From NCBI GenBank assembly GCA_019155205.2, contig JAHNZQ020000004.1, positions 423,156 through 480,867 on the forward strand: 57,712 bases of DNA, given 5' to 3'. The stretch comes from Gracilaria vermiculophylla. Taxonomy: Eukaryota > Rhodophyta > Florideophyceae > Gracilariales > Gracilariaceae. Below, piece after piece: positions 1-11,207 of the stretch (within the stretch, counting starts at the first letter, position 1; each line of letters opens with the position of its first letter). A program made the position numbers and the translations under genes. The notes below the pieces were generated by a model that was not told the DNA's origin, did no database searches, and worked only from the letters and a program-made list of their open reading frames with translations.

Positions 1-1
1 T

Positions 2-930
2 ATTCAGGGCACCGCATGGAGTGAGTCCGAGGCGGACACGCTGTTGGATTACAACCTCCAGGTGGCGTGGAATGACACGCCGGGTTTCCTTTGGTACGAC
101 TACGGCGATGACAAATTCCACCCCATTGGCAGGAGTCCTAATGGAGACGATGACGGGCGAGCATACCCTGCTTTTCTCCGTCTGGCGCCTTCTCCGGTTC
201 CCTAGGTGCCACGGCTCCGAGTACCCGACGACGATCCCTTGATGGAGAGCCTGGCGCATGATACGCCCCGTCTGTTACCGGCTCAGTCCCAGGATGTGGG
301 CGCGCCTCCTCAGGTGGTAGCTCCGTGGCCCACCGCAGTGCCGAGTGCTCCCGCAGTGGTGGCCGCCGTTTCCCCCATGGAAGAGGACGAGATTGCTCCC
401 TTCTCGGTACCTTCGGCCCCAGTGGTGCAACGCCGATTGCGGAGCGTCCCTGCGCCTGTTCTTCGGCCTCGCCTGCAAAGCACTCCAGTTACCGCACCGC
501 CGTCACCTCTGGTGTCGCCGACTCCGTCCTTGGCTTTTCCGATCTCCACGGCCGAACCTGCGGAATCTCGTCGGGAAGCCCGTGTCCCAGCTAGTCCGCC
601 GTCCGCGGCTCTTTCCGCGGCGATCGTTGCGCCGTCAACGGAGGTGGCTGCTTCGGATGCACCGTCCGGCGGAGTCTCCTCTGGGGCTCTTCAGGCTGCC
701 TTCCAGGAGTGGGCTCAGGCGTTCCTTGTGACGGGCCGTCCTGCTCTGGCTCCTCCTGTAGAGACTTTGCGCGAGGGGCGTGCTTGGGTCTTCGAGCTCT
801 ACAAGGCCCGGGCAGACCGAGCCTCGATGGCGCCCTCCAGGAACGCCTGTCGGAGTTCTTCGATAGCCAAGCGCTTACGGCAAAAGCGCGCCTCGAAGCG
901 GAGTATTCGACGCGATTCGGTGACCTGTAG
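2..930 (+). pseudogene. Antisense ORF of family A, copy 1
   Basis: The frame is open from base 2 to a TAG at 203-205, continues with a Val-Pro-Arg-Leu-Arg-Val-Pro-Asp run, and reads on as a Pro/Ala/Ser/Val-rich protein until about base 833. There a one-base loss moves the true C-terminus into another frame, which ends with stop 928-930. The C-terminal segment contains SQALTAKARLEAEYSTRFGDL-like sequence, matched by SQALTAKAHLEAWYATWLGNL-like sequence in the second copy (26773-27479, minus strand). It lies downstream of pol and runs toward it. I recognise no family. Antisense ORFs in this position are known from some plant gypsy elements, so it may be an accessory gene; a function is not inferred. 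Confidence 0.6.
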
Positions 931-966
931 GTGATAGAACACTGGCGAATAAGAGATCCCTCGGAT

Positions 967-980
967 GGAGCAGAAGCTCC
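967..980. promoter_or_regulatory. Conserved hairpin between convergent ORFs, copy 1
   Basis: GGAGC-AGAA-GCTCC forms a perfect 5-bp stem with a 4-base loop. It sits in the non-coding gap between the end of pol (minus strand) and the end of the antisense ORF (plus strand). The same hairpin with similar flanking bases is at 26695-26708 in copy 2. A role in 3' end formation or RNA stability is a guess. Confidence 0.4.
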
Positions 981-1206
981 ATGAACGGTAGTTCCATTAT
1001 GACTAGGCCGAACCCACGTGCTCAGCGAACTGCCGCCGTGGGAGCACTCGAAAAGCAAGCAACGGCATCCTGGAGGCGAAAAAGATAACTCCAGGTAGGT
1101 AATAGATTGCGAAGGCGAAAAACAACTCCGGTTGGAGGCCCCCTCCTCCTTTCCTAAATGGAAGCGCCTTTGTGGAGAGACGTTTCCGCATCCGCTTGGC
1201 GTGGTA

Positions 1207-1491
1207 TCACCTAAGAAAGTTCTCCGGGATATGTTCCAGAGGTTCTTCCGTGTCGTCTTTCGAGGTGTATCCATACCAGCGGACGCGGTACAGTATTTCT
1301 GCATGGGTTTGTCGATGGGAGATGATATGGTTGAGGATAACACCTTCAGGGGTCAAAATGGCATCGAGAGCTTCCAGTAATAGTTCACCGAGAGTGGTGA
1401 TGCGGTTCCCAGTATCCCGCGGTGTCGTTACATTTGAGGTTGTCGGATGAGGAAGCTCCGCGCGTTGTCCCGGAGGTGGGGTGGCGGGCAT
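1207..1491 (-). pseudogene. Integrase C-terminal chromodomain-like tail, family A copy 1
   Basis: The last part of pol. It carries YRVRWYGYTSKDDTEEPLEH, which fits the chromodomain core (hydrophobic-Val-Lys/Arg-Trp-x-Gly-Tyr ... Thr/Glu-Glu-Pro). Chromodomains at the integrase C-terminus define chromoviruses and in known cases direct integration to marked chromatin. The matching segment in copy 2 is at about 26376-26466. It is separated from the rest of the integrase by a frame change between 1491 and 1557. Confidence 0.75.
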
Positions 1492-1556
1492 TCTTGAGAG
1501 GCAGTGTGTCGGGATTTTCGTAACCCTATCACGAGAGACGGCGTCTCTAAGCCCGT

Positions 1557-2658
1557 TTACCTCAATGGCGACGGTGTACCTCTAGGTGGCGAGGACTTTG
1601 TGAGGCCCTGAGGTGCTCGGCGCAAACTTGCGCGTGAGGCCGGCGGTTCGCCGAATGTCTCCCCAGGTTTGTCGAGGAAAACCTCGTCTCCTACCTTCAG
1701 GTGAGCGTCTTCCATCACCTTCCGGTCGAAGTCCTGCTTGTATCTCCTCTGCGAGGGGTTGAGTCTCTCCTTTGCGAGGGAAAGTGCGTTCTCATGCCGC
1801 CTTAGCATGGAGTGTTTGGCTTGCGCCGCTGCTGGCGCCTGTGGCCCATCCGCCGGGAGCGCCGTAGCGCGTGCCGCTATAACGGCACTTGGCGGGATGT
1901 GGGAAAGCATCAGATTGAAAGGAGCGGTCCCTGTGGAGCGGTGCACCTGCGGGTTGTATGCATACGTGAGGGGGCCCACATATGCGTCCCAATCCTTCTG
2001 GGAGTCCGCGACGTAGTGCTTCAGCCTCGAGTCGATGGTCTTGTTGAACGTTTCCGTCTATCCGTTGGTCTGTGGGTGATGAGCAGTTGTAAACAACTGT
2101 TTAATTCCCAGAATTCCCGAGACGGCGCTGAAAAGCTTCGCCGCGAACTGGAGGTCATTATCCGTTAGGAGGTACAATGGTATCCCGTAGAGGTAAACCC
2201 AATGCTCCAGAAAAAAGTCGGCATTCACTACTGCAATGGTGCTCCGGAGGGGTATGGCACGCGTGATCTTCGAAACACGATCCGTGAACACGAAGCTAAA
2301 TCGGTGCCCTCGCTCCGTCTTGGAGAGAAGGCCAAAGATCTCCATTGCTACAAATTCCAATGGTTCTGAAGTTGGGAACAGAGTGAGCGGCGTCTCGTGT
2401 TTCCGCAGCGCAGGAGTAGCAATCCGCCACCGTTTGGAGGGCGTCATTAGCCATGTTCGGCCAATAGAACTCCCTGCGCATGGTGAAATACATCCGAGAT
2501 CCACCGGTGTGCCCGGCGAGGCGAGGATAGTGCGAGAGGTACAGCACGCTCGCCCGTAGTGTCGTCCGGACCACCTTTTGCATAGCTCCATCCAGGGGGG
2601 CGTGGCGTACAAGCACGCCATCCCGGTCAACATCGAATGACGATATTAAACTCCCCAC
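1557..2658 (-). pseudogene. Integrase, family A copy 1
   Basis: Pieces in two frames cover the zinc-binding N-terminus (HPGGS-type segment lost or altered; YSCAAETRDAAHS region), the catalytic core and the GPLTYAYN region. The second acid is visible in LLTDNDLQFAAK and the Glu region in HHPQTNG followed by a stop. The first catalytic Asp of the MDxxGPL motif is Glu (AMEIFG), so the enzyme would be inactive even without the stops. Downstream KQDFDRKVMEDAHLKVGDEV is the usual SH3-like DNA-binding tail before the chromodomain. Confidence 0.85.
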
Positions 2659-2714
2659 AGTGGCGAGGCACTACTTGCAGTACGCATCCGTACTCCGTTC
2701 CTTCGGGAACTCCG

Positions 2715-3455
2715 CTACGGTGATGGGCAGAACTTCTTTCTCTTTCTCGACAAGGGCCTCAACCTCAGGGAGTTCTTGTTACCTTCTGCCAGGTTCACAG
2801 CATTCCAAATATTATCCATCGAGTTTTTCTTTCCTGTCAGCGTCTTGGATGACCAGACACAGGATTTTGTCCTCCAAAGGTTTTTTTCTTCTCTTTCGGT
2901 GAAGATTGGCGAGAGCGCGGCCGCCGCCTGGTGTTCAATACCAGCACGGTGGACTATGTCAATCTCGAACTCCAGGACACGCAGCCTCCACCTTTCTAGG
3001 CGACCGGAAGCATCCATCAAAGACAGTATCCACTTTAGTGGTGCGTGGTCTGTCCTCAGGGGGAAACGCGAGCCTTCGAGGTACGGACGGAAAAGCAAAA
3101 TTGCCTATACGGTGGCAAGACATTCGCGATCGGATATGGAGTAGTTCTATTCCGTCGGTATGATGCTGCGACTCTAATATCCGATGGGTAGACGTTCACC
3201 TTCCGGTTGCTCCTGTAGGAGGGCGCATCTGACCTGGTATATACAGGCGTCAGTGTCCACCACCATTCGGCCGTGCCGCTCCGGAAGTACCAAGATCGGT
3301 GGGTTTATCATTCTCCTCTTCAGGATGTTAGAGGCTTCAAACTGTTTGTCCGTCAAGATAGCCGATTGCCTCGTCTTCTTTTTCTCCAAAAGGCGCTTAA
3401 ATGGCACCAAGAAATGGGAGAGTTTTGGGACAAATCTCCGGAAGACATTGCACAC
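2715..3455 (-). pseudogene. RNase H region of pol, family A copy 1
   Basis: The upstream frame has RT thumb/connection sequence (FVPKLSHFLVPFKRLLEKKK) and the first RNase H acid in MVVDTDACIYQVRCALLQEQ. A second frame has FPLRTDHAPLKWIL, the conserved Thr-Asp-His-x-x-Leu motif, and a hydrophobic DIVHRAGIEHQAA segment corresponding to the usual HRPGxxNxxADxLS end. The shift lies near 3100-3174. Order and spacing match copy 2. Confidence 0.85.
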
Positions 3456-3565
3456 CCCAGGAAATAGTGGAGCTCCGTCTGCTTTGTGGGAGGGTGAGCG
3501 TCCTTGGTGGCGTCCTGAGGTTTTCTGGAATCCTGTAGGTGGCCCGGGAGCTCAATCTGCCCGAG

Positions 3566-4258
3566 TTAACCCACCGAGGACTTGAAAGTGAAACATTTCT
3601 CCAGCTTCAAGGTGAGTCCAACATCCTTCAGGATTTGAAGCACGGGCTTCACATGCATGTGATGCTCCTCCACGCTGGGGGAGTCTGTGATGACATCATC
3701 AACATACACCAAGACGTACTGCCACTTCACCTTTGACAGGATTATGGCCACCGCTCGTTGAATAGTAGCGGGTGAACTCTTTAATGCAAATGGTATCCTT
3801 AAGAATCTGAAAATTCCACAGAGCGAGGTGAATGTCGTCTTATCCTTATTGAAGTCAGCCATCTCAGTCTGCCAGTAGTCGCTGTTGGCATCCAGCGTGG
3901 AGAAAACGGACGCATCGCCTAAGGAGTCGATACATTCATCCATACGGGGTATCGGGTACGAATCGCATACCGTCAAGTCATTGAGGCGTCTATAGTCAAT
4001 ACAGAACCTCAAGGAGCCATCTTTCTTTTTTAAAAACACTACTGGGGAGGCCCATTCGGAATTACAAGGCTCGATGATGCCCTTATCAAGCATCCGGTGG
4101 ACCTCATCGCGTTCGAAATCATGCGCATGGGGTCTGGCCCTCCTCGAGAGGTGATGTACAGGTTTCCCATCAGGTGTGAGCTGGATTCTGTGTTTGGCGA
4201 GGCTGAACGCACACAGGCGACCGGACCACATTTTCTCAATGGCGGGCAGACTCTCCAC
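3566..4258 (-). pseudogene. Reverse transcriptase, family A copy 1
   Basis: About 230 residues are open. They show the primer-grip-side sequence SEWASPVVFLKKKDGSLRFC, IDYRRLNDLTVCDSYPIPRM, the first catalytic Asp in STLDANSDYWQ (normally LDxxSGY, here D for G), and the YVDD box in VLVYVDDVITDS. This is the best-preserved RT of family A in the window. It polymerises DNA on the retroelement RNA in a cytoplasmic capsid. The neighbouring PR and RNase H pieces lie in other frames. Confidence 0.92.
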
Positions 4259-4342
4259 TATCCTATTGCGATACTCTTCGAAATCTCCGCCAATTTGGAG
4301 CTTCTCCTGCCAGGTGGCAGGATTCTCTTGCTCTGGAAGTGT

Positions 4343-5097
4343 TTATCTCGCTTCAGCCTCTATGGTGGCGATTGCATTGCAATCCAAAAGGTCTTCCGCA
4401 CGAGAAAGATGAGCCAGTCCTGCAGGGGTGGGTAGTGCCAATCCGACAACATTTGCTTTCTGGAGACGTAACGGCGAAACCTTCAGGTTGGCGAGCACGA
4501 CCCTGAAGGGAATGTTTGATACTATTTCCATAACACTGCTCGGCATCATGGAGTGATGCTTCATAGTCAGGTGGGGACTCCCCTGTAGGAATGAAAGGCC
4601 AGATGCAGAGGTCTGCACAAAAACTTCGGCCTGTCTTCTCGCGGGTACTTTGATGCTCTTCACCACCCGAAGCTTTTTCGACTGCGTCTCTTTTGGAAGA
4701 GTACCCGCGTGACCCGCGTTGGAATCCAATCCTAGAGATACGGACACGATACCCACTAGGGCAGCGTCATGAGACGTCACCTTTCGCAGGCTAGGGTTGA
4801 TAGCACGTACATACCGAAGTAAGTGCCCTATATGCATTGTGCTTCCAAGTTGGTTGCAACGAGGAACCACACCTTCACCTGTAAGGAGCACGCCCGGAGA
4901 TACAGGGGTATCATTCCGAGGATGTTCAATCCTCGACGAGACGCATCGCGCACCGTAGGGAGCTTGCTAGTCCTCAAGGAGCCGAGAACATACCGCAGGA
5001 GCACGTCGGCGTGCACCAGATTGGGGCAAGCTCCGGTATCGAGGATAGCGCGCACCGTGATGGAGGCGAGCGGGGAACATCCTATAGAGACGAACAC
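4343..5097 (-). pseudogene. Aspartic protease and linker, family A copy 1
   Basis: The retropepsin active site is LDTGACPNLVHADVLLRY at about residues 19-36 of the 4828-5097 piece, followed by the usual GLNILGMIPL strand. The frame then changes to the 4343-4891 piece, which is a linker (RKVTSHDAALVGIVS, VLANLKVSPLRLQKANVVG) with the same order as in copy 2. The protease would process Gag-Pol. The catalytic triad Asp-Thr-Gly is intact, but the linker frame is not continuous with it. Confidence 0.85.
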
Positions 5098-5269
5098 TTG
5101 TAATTCTCACGGCGGAGCGTGTAAACAGATTCTTCAAAGGCGTCGAATGGGTCCAACGAGATTGGAGGGCCCGCCGATTCTGCGTCAACGGAGTAGACGG
5201 CTTCTTCCCCTCTCCTAAAGGCGACCTCCGTGGAGCTGAAACTCGATGGTAACGAGCCACACGGAGCCT

Positions 5270-6536
5270 CTACTTGTGGCTCTGAGGGTTTTCATGGTTG
5301 GAGAGGGGCTGAGATACAGTCAGGGACGGCTGCTGCGGCTGCTCATCGAGATGCGACGTATTCCCCAGAGGTGCATCCCGTTTGGATACCGGCACCTGCG
5401 TTGCTTGTGCAAGTGACAGTGAAACAGGCTGCACTCCCAGTGGAGCGCGGTAATCGTAGATCCCTTGAGGGGAGCGGATGTCACGATAAACGGTTCGGTA
5501 ACTTCCGGCCTCCGTTGGTGTGTCCTCCAGGTCCTGGAAGTTCCTCTCCCGTTCCTGCAGGATGGCGGCCCTCATCATCAGAGTAAGAGTCGTACAGTGT
5601 ACTGGCTCTCGGGACAAGCAAATCCTGCAAGGCGGTGGGTAGCCTCGAGGGTTTGCAAATTGGACAATCATGTAAGATCCTGCCGAGGCGTTTGAAGTGG
5701 GAAACGAGGGTGTCCTCGTCCTAGACGGTGCTCCCTCTAATGAAGCGTGTTTGAGTACAAGGATCTTTTGCTCTCCCACTAGCGTGAGCTCGTTGACGTT
5801 TTCTGAGGTGCTGGAGTCCAACGTCAGGGCGGATGCCCGACGGTTCCTTGAGGCCGTCAGTTTGTCCGAAAGTGGAGAGTGGCTGCGGCGAGCGGCACGG
5901 TGAGTATCTCCATAGAATGGCGAGAAACCTGCTAGCTCCGTATAAATTGTCTTCGGGTGCGTTATCAGGTGATTACGCACCCAGGAGAGGAACGAGGAAA
6001 GGAGTTCCTTGATAACTAAAGACTTCAACGGCCGTTCGGAGTACACGTTCCCACACCGTAGGGCTTTCATGCAGGGCCTCTGTTAGCGCTTTCCATTGGG
6101 ATTTCCTCCACATGGACGTGGCGGCGCGCTCCGAAGTGAACTGCAACACCTGCAAGTTTTCTTTCGCATAAGCTCTTGTGAGAGGCAATCCGTACGGTGT
6201 GGGGCCTCCGACTCCAGGAGGGAGTTAGCCTCCGGGTGTTCCCTGTTCCTGCAGCTCCTGAGCGGGTGGCTGCAATGCTGTGTGCGGTTCTTCAACTTGC
6301 ACATCGGCGTTCTCTGCAGGTGTTGCGGGGAATTCCACTTGCTTCCGATCATACACTCTCCTAAGGCTATTTCTGAAACACTCCACAGAGGAACCAGGGT
6401 TCCTAAAGAGGCTTCCAGGGTCCTCCAGTCTGACGGCCATCTTCTGAAAAGCACTGTGCACGCTGCGCCCACCGATGGACTCGGTTGTTTGAGGATCCTG
6501 TAGGGGTTTTTCCATTAAGGGTTCTCAGGGGTGCAT
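5270..6536 (-). pseudogene. Gag-like region, family A copy 1
   Basis: An ATG at 6536 aligns with the gag start of copy 2 but is followed after two codons by TGA; the next ATG is 6515. The N-terminal piece (6225-6515) shares SIGGRS, MAVRLEDPGSL and ENADVQVEEPHTALQPP with copy 2. The 5270-6070 piece carries the rest and ends with stop at 5270. A cysteine cluster PCRICLSREPVHCTTL near its middle occurs where a zinc knuckle is expected but does not fit CX2CX4HX4C. Assignment as Gag rests on position before protease. Confidence 0.75.
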
Positions 6537-6691
6537 AGAGGAGTAGGTCGGGGGTGATTTTCTTCCACTTCCGAATCACCTTAAGGAAGAATTCCACTGT
6601 TGGGGTCCGATCGTTACAAATTAGAAACACTGTTCTGCTGCGAATTTTTTGAATCCTTTAGGAAACTGAGTTTCTAAGTCGGGAGACTGGT
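6537..6691 (-). other. Untranslated leader between 5' LTR and gag, copy 1
   Basis: The leader contains a block (about 6565-6630) that is very similar to 20515-20590 of copy 2, more similar than the LTRs are. Directly next to the LTR no TGG-type tRNA primer site is obvious (first bases after the LTR read ACCAGTCTCCCG). It may hold packaging or priming signals. Confidence 0.45.
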
Positions 6692-7244
6692 TGTGGTACT
6701 GTCAGTTCTCCTCCCGAAGTAGTAGAACACAACGTCTGTTAGGATTTTCTGTGGACTCCAAAGGTGCGTGTACCTATTGGTGGTCTCCGGCATGGGCTGT
6801 CGCGGGCCGTGGGAGTTCTTAAAGGGGATATGCAAACACCAAGCTGAGGGGTAGGATCACTGGTCGGATAATGCTCCTACAGGCACTGCTATGAGGGGAC
6901 CTGAGAATCGGCGACTTAGAAACCTGAGGATGATCGAAGAGAGTCTCCAACCGGAAAAGTAGATGAAGACTCAAGGGTGCTTGCTTTAGTTCCCCAAAGG
7001 TGGAGCTCGACCGGCAGATTAAGTATCAAGCCGGCAGCCCACCTCGGCAGGTCTCACTACTGTAGTAATTACCGCCACAAACTAACTAAAATATATATAA
7101 ACTCTACCGTCCCTTACGGATACTGTATCGCACGTGGGCCGCATTATGCACCACCTGGCTCAGTTAATAAAATACGAGCCCTCTTCAGGAATATAACGCC
7201 GTAAAGCCACACCAACATACTTCCTTCGGAGCCACTGTACTACA
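6692..7244 (-). repeat. 5' LTR of family A copy 1 (553 bp)
   Basis: Read on the minus strand it begins TGTAGTAC and ends GTACCACA, a short inverted terminal repeat typical of LTRs. It aligns over its length with 19899-20449, 28047-28600, 30914-31490 and 57324-57712. AT-rich sequence with TATA-like stretches lies around 7090-7100. It would carry promoter and polyadenylation signals. The flank at 7245 is AAAAC; the other end is outside the window, so no target duplication can be tested. Confidence 0.9.
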
Positions 7245-9339
7245 AAACACATGATTATCAGTAACAAATCTTTACCACTGCGTGACGCTCAGTAGTTTAT
7301 TTTACATACTTTATGCTGTATGGCGCAAATGCAACGGTTCGGCATGAAAATGATGTACTTTTCGAAATTTGAAACTGTTATAAATTTCCTGCAATTTTTA
7401 ATACAGTTTTTGAGTTCACAAACTGTCTGAAATTGCCTCCCATGCGCATAAAATATCCTATCCAGCAATGGAAAAACGTCTTTGATTGGGTTCTGAAGTG
7501 TTACGCCCTCCAGAGAGGGTTTTCTCGGTACTTTGCCGGTTCACCGAATTCCGGTTAACCCGTACTTATGAGAACAGTGAATGTCGTGAGTGCGATCCTC
7601 GTCTATTTGCGAGATGGATTCCAAGATATCCGACCCGGTGCGTATCGCACGCCGTGATGCGCGCGCGGCAGCCGCGTGCGGCACGATGGCTAGAGTATGG
7701 GCGCCGGATGGCGACTGCATTGCACGGTTGATTTGGTATTTTTCGCTATTTTATTTATTAAGGTAATTCAGCCATTTTGGCTCTACAGCTGCAGTACTTA
7801 TCGCGACTGCACTTCGGCCGTCGCATCCAGTAAGCCGCGCCAAGTAGGATCTTTGGTTTGAACATGACGCCCACGCGGGTAACTCTCTCCGCCTTGGAGA
7901 AGTACGCCGTGGACAACGGAAGTCAACCGCTCTCGACACCGAGAACCATCGTTTGCACCATTCCTCCCCTCTTTCAGGTTCGCCCTCGTACGAGGTTACC
8001 CCCACCGGATCTCTAGTTTACACCTTTTGGACTAAGTCTGCCACGCGCTCAACGTGGTTTCCCCGAAACCCGCGCGGCCGAATATATTACCGGGCGCGCC
8101 GAGATAGCCCGCTGTATTACAGGGAATTCACACCAAACATTTAGGAAACAGCCTCAATCACAGGGCTTGTAGGATCCTTGGTTTCTCCATTTGTCTTCCT
8201 CCTGCACCCGCCGCCACGGCTCGGCCCCGAATTTACGCCCGGCTCGTGGGCCTCGCCCGAGGAAGGCACTACAACTGAACTACCTCGTGAGAGCGAGATT
8301 CGAACATCCTTCGTGGTAATTTCCGTTTTGGGGTACTGCACTACATGTACAACTGCTTTTAATAATATTTCAAGTATGTTGAATAAAGAAAAGTACTTAC
8401 ATATCATTGTAAACAATTTTCAATTTTCTAGATTTAAAATTTTTATTTTACAAAACGTTTTTGGGCTTGATACGGGAACACAATTTCTTTTTAAGCAATG
8501 CTGATAAAAAAAAATTATTCAGATGTCTTAGCCGTTCGCTACGGCATGCAAACTAATGACGATATTCTAAAGGATACTTTCGTCTCATGCCTAAACCTTA
8601 TCAGTACTTAGTAGACAACCCTGATCCACGAAAACACGAATTCTTTTCTAGGTACTATTATTATTGTTCACCGACATTTAGTTTTTAAAGACTAGAAATA
8701 CAAATACCTTGTAGCCATAACTCTACTTAAGAACATAACATGTTTTTACATTACGTTTGATTCTATTTGTTTTCTTTACTACTACCGGCTTTCTAATATT
8801 CAAAATTAATCAGTTTGTTTCTACAGAGTAGCATTTGTCTTTCGGTATTCATCTCCTTTTTTTTAAAATATTTCAACTATCAATTGATAGAAACATCTTA
8901 AGCATTACTTCTAATGTTTTCTGCAGTTGGTACCTAGGACGTATTTGACCAGTACTCTCATAAGGGGTCAAATGACCTCATATTAGGTCAACTTCAGTTT
9001 CTTTGTAATTATGTGAAAACATTACCACTTTTCCCATTTTTTGGGTTCTGCTATCCTTATCATATTGTCGACGGCGGCAGCGCTGAACGTTTTCCACAAC
9101 AAGCAAGGGTCATTTGTTACTGTTACATCACTCAGAGCCGTCAACAACATTCGTAAACTATGGCATCGCCCACAGATTCTCGCAGAACTGCTGGAACAAC
9201 TGTCAACAGCCGCGCTTGTCTGATTTTCAGTGACGCGGAATGTAAACGATATTATGGATCTTTGTGGAAGTCCCCAACGGTAAAAATAATAGTTAAAAAT
9301 GTCGATGTTAGCAGAATCCACAATTGAAATCTGACATTC
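7245..9339. other. Spacer with no recognised gene
   Basis: No ORF here resembles a known protein. 7486-8140 is moderately GC-rich with short ORFs that look accidental; 8330-9020 is AT-rich. A-box-like and B-box-like tRNA promoter motifs occur near 8270-8310 but in the wrong order for a tRNA gene. A run of GTCAAATGACC-type short palindromes lies at 8965-8995 just upstream of the PiggyBac-like remnant. Confidence 0.5.
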
Positions 9340-11207
9340 TTGACGGTTACCTTTAGTTTACCCATTCGTGAGAATGAAGTTAATCTGCCTCTGTCCAGTG
9401 TCAAACTGGATACCGGTGTTGAAGTGACCGTACATAATGCAGAAGAACGAAATCATGTGATTGACCGAAGAAACATCAAAACTGCTGAAGAAGCTATTGT
9501 GATACCACCGAATATGCAAAATTTGCAAGGACAAGCAGATGATCAAAATCAGCATGCAACCTACCAATCAACTGTTGATCATGGTCGAAAATTTGGAAAC
9601 CTGGACGACGTTGAATCCTCTGAGTGGTTGTATGCATATTCATCAGAGTAAAGTTATTGGCCCAGCAGGAGATTTTATCTCACCACGTCACGCTTCTTCA
9701 AGAATGACTGCCTTGGATTTCTTTTTCTGGATGTCTCCTATGCATCATCTGCAATTTTTCGTGAGCAGAACAAATGATCGTCTACAAAGCAAAGGCTCTC
9801 GGAGGACACCAGGAGTGAAGGTGCTCAAAAATTTCGGAGTTCTTATTTTAATGCCTCGTATCGAGCGCTTTCGAACAGATGAGATCTTTGGAGCATTGAG
9901 CCTTTTTCAAATTTCATTCCAAAACCTAATATTGGGCTCGGTATTTCATAAAACAGATTTGAATTGCTTAGAAGTTGCATATATTTTAGTGGAAATGGTA
10001 TGACTGAAGAGCAAGGAATCATAAGGTGGTTCTGCGTAGCCGATTTTGTGAAGGCAATCAATAACCATTGCCGTTCTCTTGTCATGCTATTACATGATTT
10101 ATTTATTGACGAAGGAATGCCACGGTGGTACGGATTAGGAGGTCATTGAACAGATGTGGGACTTTCGCATTACACAGTATTGGATAGAAAGCCCGAAAAC
10201 TGTCTCGAATTGAAAGCTGTCTGTTGTGGACGAAGTGATGTAGTGCAGAATATCGATCTCATTATGGGTGTCAGTAATCCGGAATAGTGTTTTGATTCCG
10301 ATAATGTCCGTGGAACAGCTATTCTACTCCGTTTAGTACAACTGTGGTTTGGATCAGATCGTTTGGTATGCACTGCTTCTTTTTATACATCTGTCAACAA
10401 CCGCTGAAGCTTTCAAGGAAAAAGGGTTGAGATTTACTGCGGTAATCAAAAAATTTTCTCGGGAATTTCCCATGAAACACTTATATGAAATCAGTTAAAG
10501 GAACAGAGGTAGCTATATATCTATGGATTCAAAAGGAATCGCCCCAAACAGTAACTTAGTGCCCGTAATGGGTATTGATCGAGATAGAAAGTGTTTTATT
10601 TCAACCTTTAGCATGGGTTATCCAGGTAGTCCTCTTGTAAGAGAAAGATAAAGACGAGAGGGAACTATTTCTAAGAAAATGGGATTGAAGGTTGGCATTT
10701 CTGAGATTTCTGAAGAATCTTACGAAACATGTTCAATGATTGATCTCCATAACAGATGCTGACAAGATGATTCAAAGCTTGAAAAAAAATAGAAATGAAA
10801 GAGTGGTAACTTTTAGTCAATGGCCCCCTTTTAGCAATTTACACTGCAGATGCATGGAAACTGTATAAAGAAGCAAATAGAAGCAGGAGCGTTAGAACAC
10901 CACACCATTTTTTAAGGGAGTTGGCGGATGAAGTAATAGAAAATACTTCCGACACCACTGGTTTAATGAACAGAAATGAAACGAAAAATTAAAATACTCA
11001 TTAACAGCCAATGTTACCTGGCTCTGGCTTGTATTTAATGCAAACAAAGAAAAGAACGAAAAACATGGAATGAATACAAAAGCCTGATATCAAGAACGAT
11101 GCATTTATTGCAGCGGAAACATGAAATAGATGTTTATATGTTCTAAATGCTATACAAGGATAGAAAAAGAAGTGTTTTTATGTCACATTGAGTTAAACAG
11201 AGATTGA
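9340..11207 (+). pseudogene. PiggyBac-like (DDE_Tnp_1_7) transposase pseudogene
   Basis: Reading across stops gives a long protein with the landmarks of this family in order. LDFFFWMSPMHHLQFF begins the domain near 9713. IDEGMPRWYGLGGH near 10108 holds the first catalytic Asp. VLDRKPENCLELKAV and GTAILLRLVQLWFGSDRLVC follow. The second Asp position is CTASFYTSVN, where the usual Asp is Ala. MGIDRDRKCFIST and MIDLHNRC hold the remaining conserved acids near 10570-10755. A C-terminal Cys-rich finger, CIYCSG ... ICSKC ... LCH, is at 11100-11190. Stops at 10149, 10287, 10407, 10496 and others, plus frame changes, make it inactive. TTAA duplications and terminal repeats were not identified. Confidence 0.82.

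Larger units (their letters stand above)
1..7244 (-). mobile_element. Ty3/gypsy chromovirus, family A copy 1 (left end outside window)
   Basis: A minus-strand LTR retrotransposon reads from a 5' LTR at 6692-7244 through gag, protease, reverse transcriptase, RNase H, integrase and a chromodomain-like tail ending near 1207. The 3' LTR is beyond the left edge. Protein pieces match, in the same order, the copy at 19899-28600, which fixes the assignment. Between pol and the missing 3' LTR lies an ORF on the opposite strand. Every pol domain is broken by stops or frame changes, so the copy is dead. Domain order RT-RNaseH-INT is that of Ty3/gypsy (Metaviridae). Confidence 0.93.

Noticed and set aside
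206..934. The antisense ORF as an independent host gene beside the transposon
   Set aside because: The same ORF occurs at the same place in a second copy of the element, so it belongs to the element.
8245..8320. Permuted tRNA gene (B-box-like GTTCGAATC before A-box-like TAGTTCAGTTG on the minus strand)
   Set aside because: Permuted tRNA genes are known in some red algae, but neither the acceptor stem nor the T-stem pairs when the halves are rejoined.
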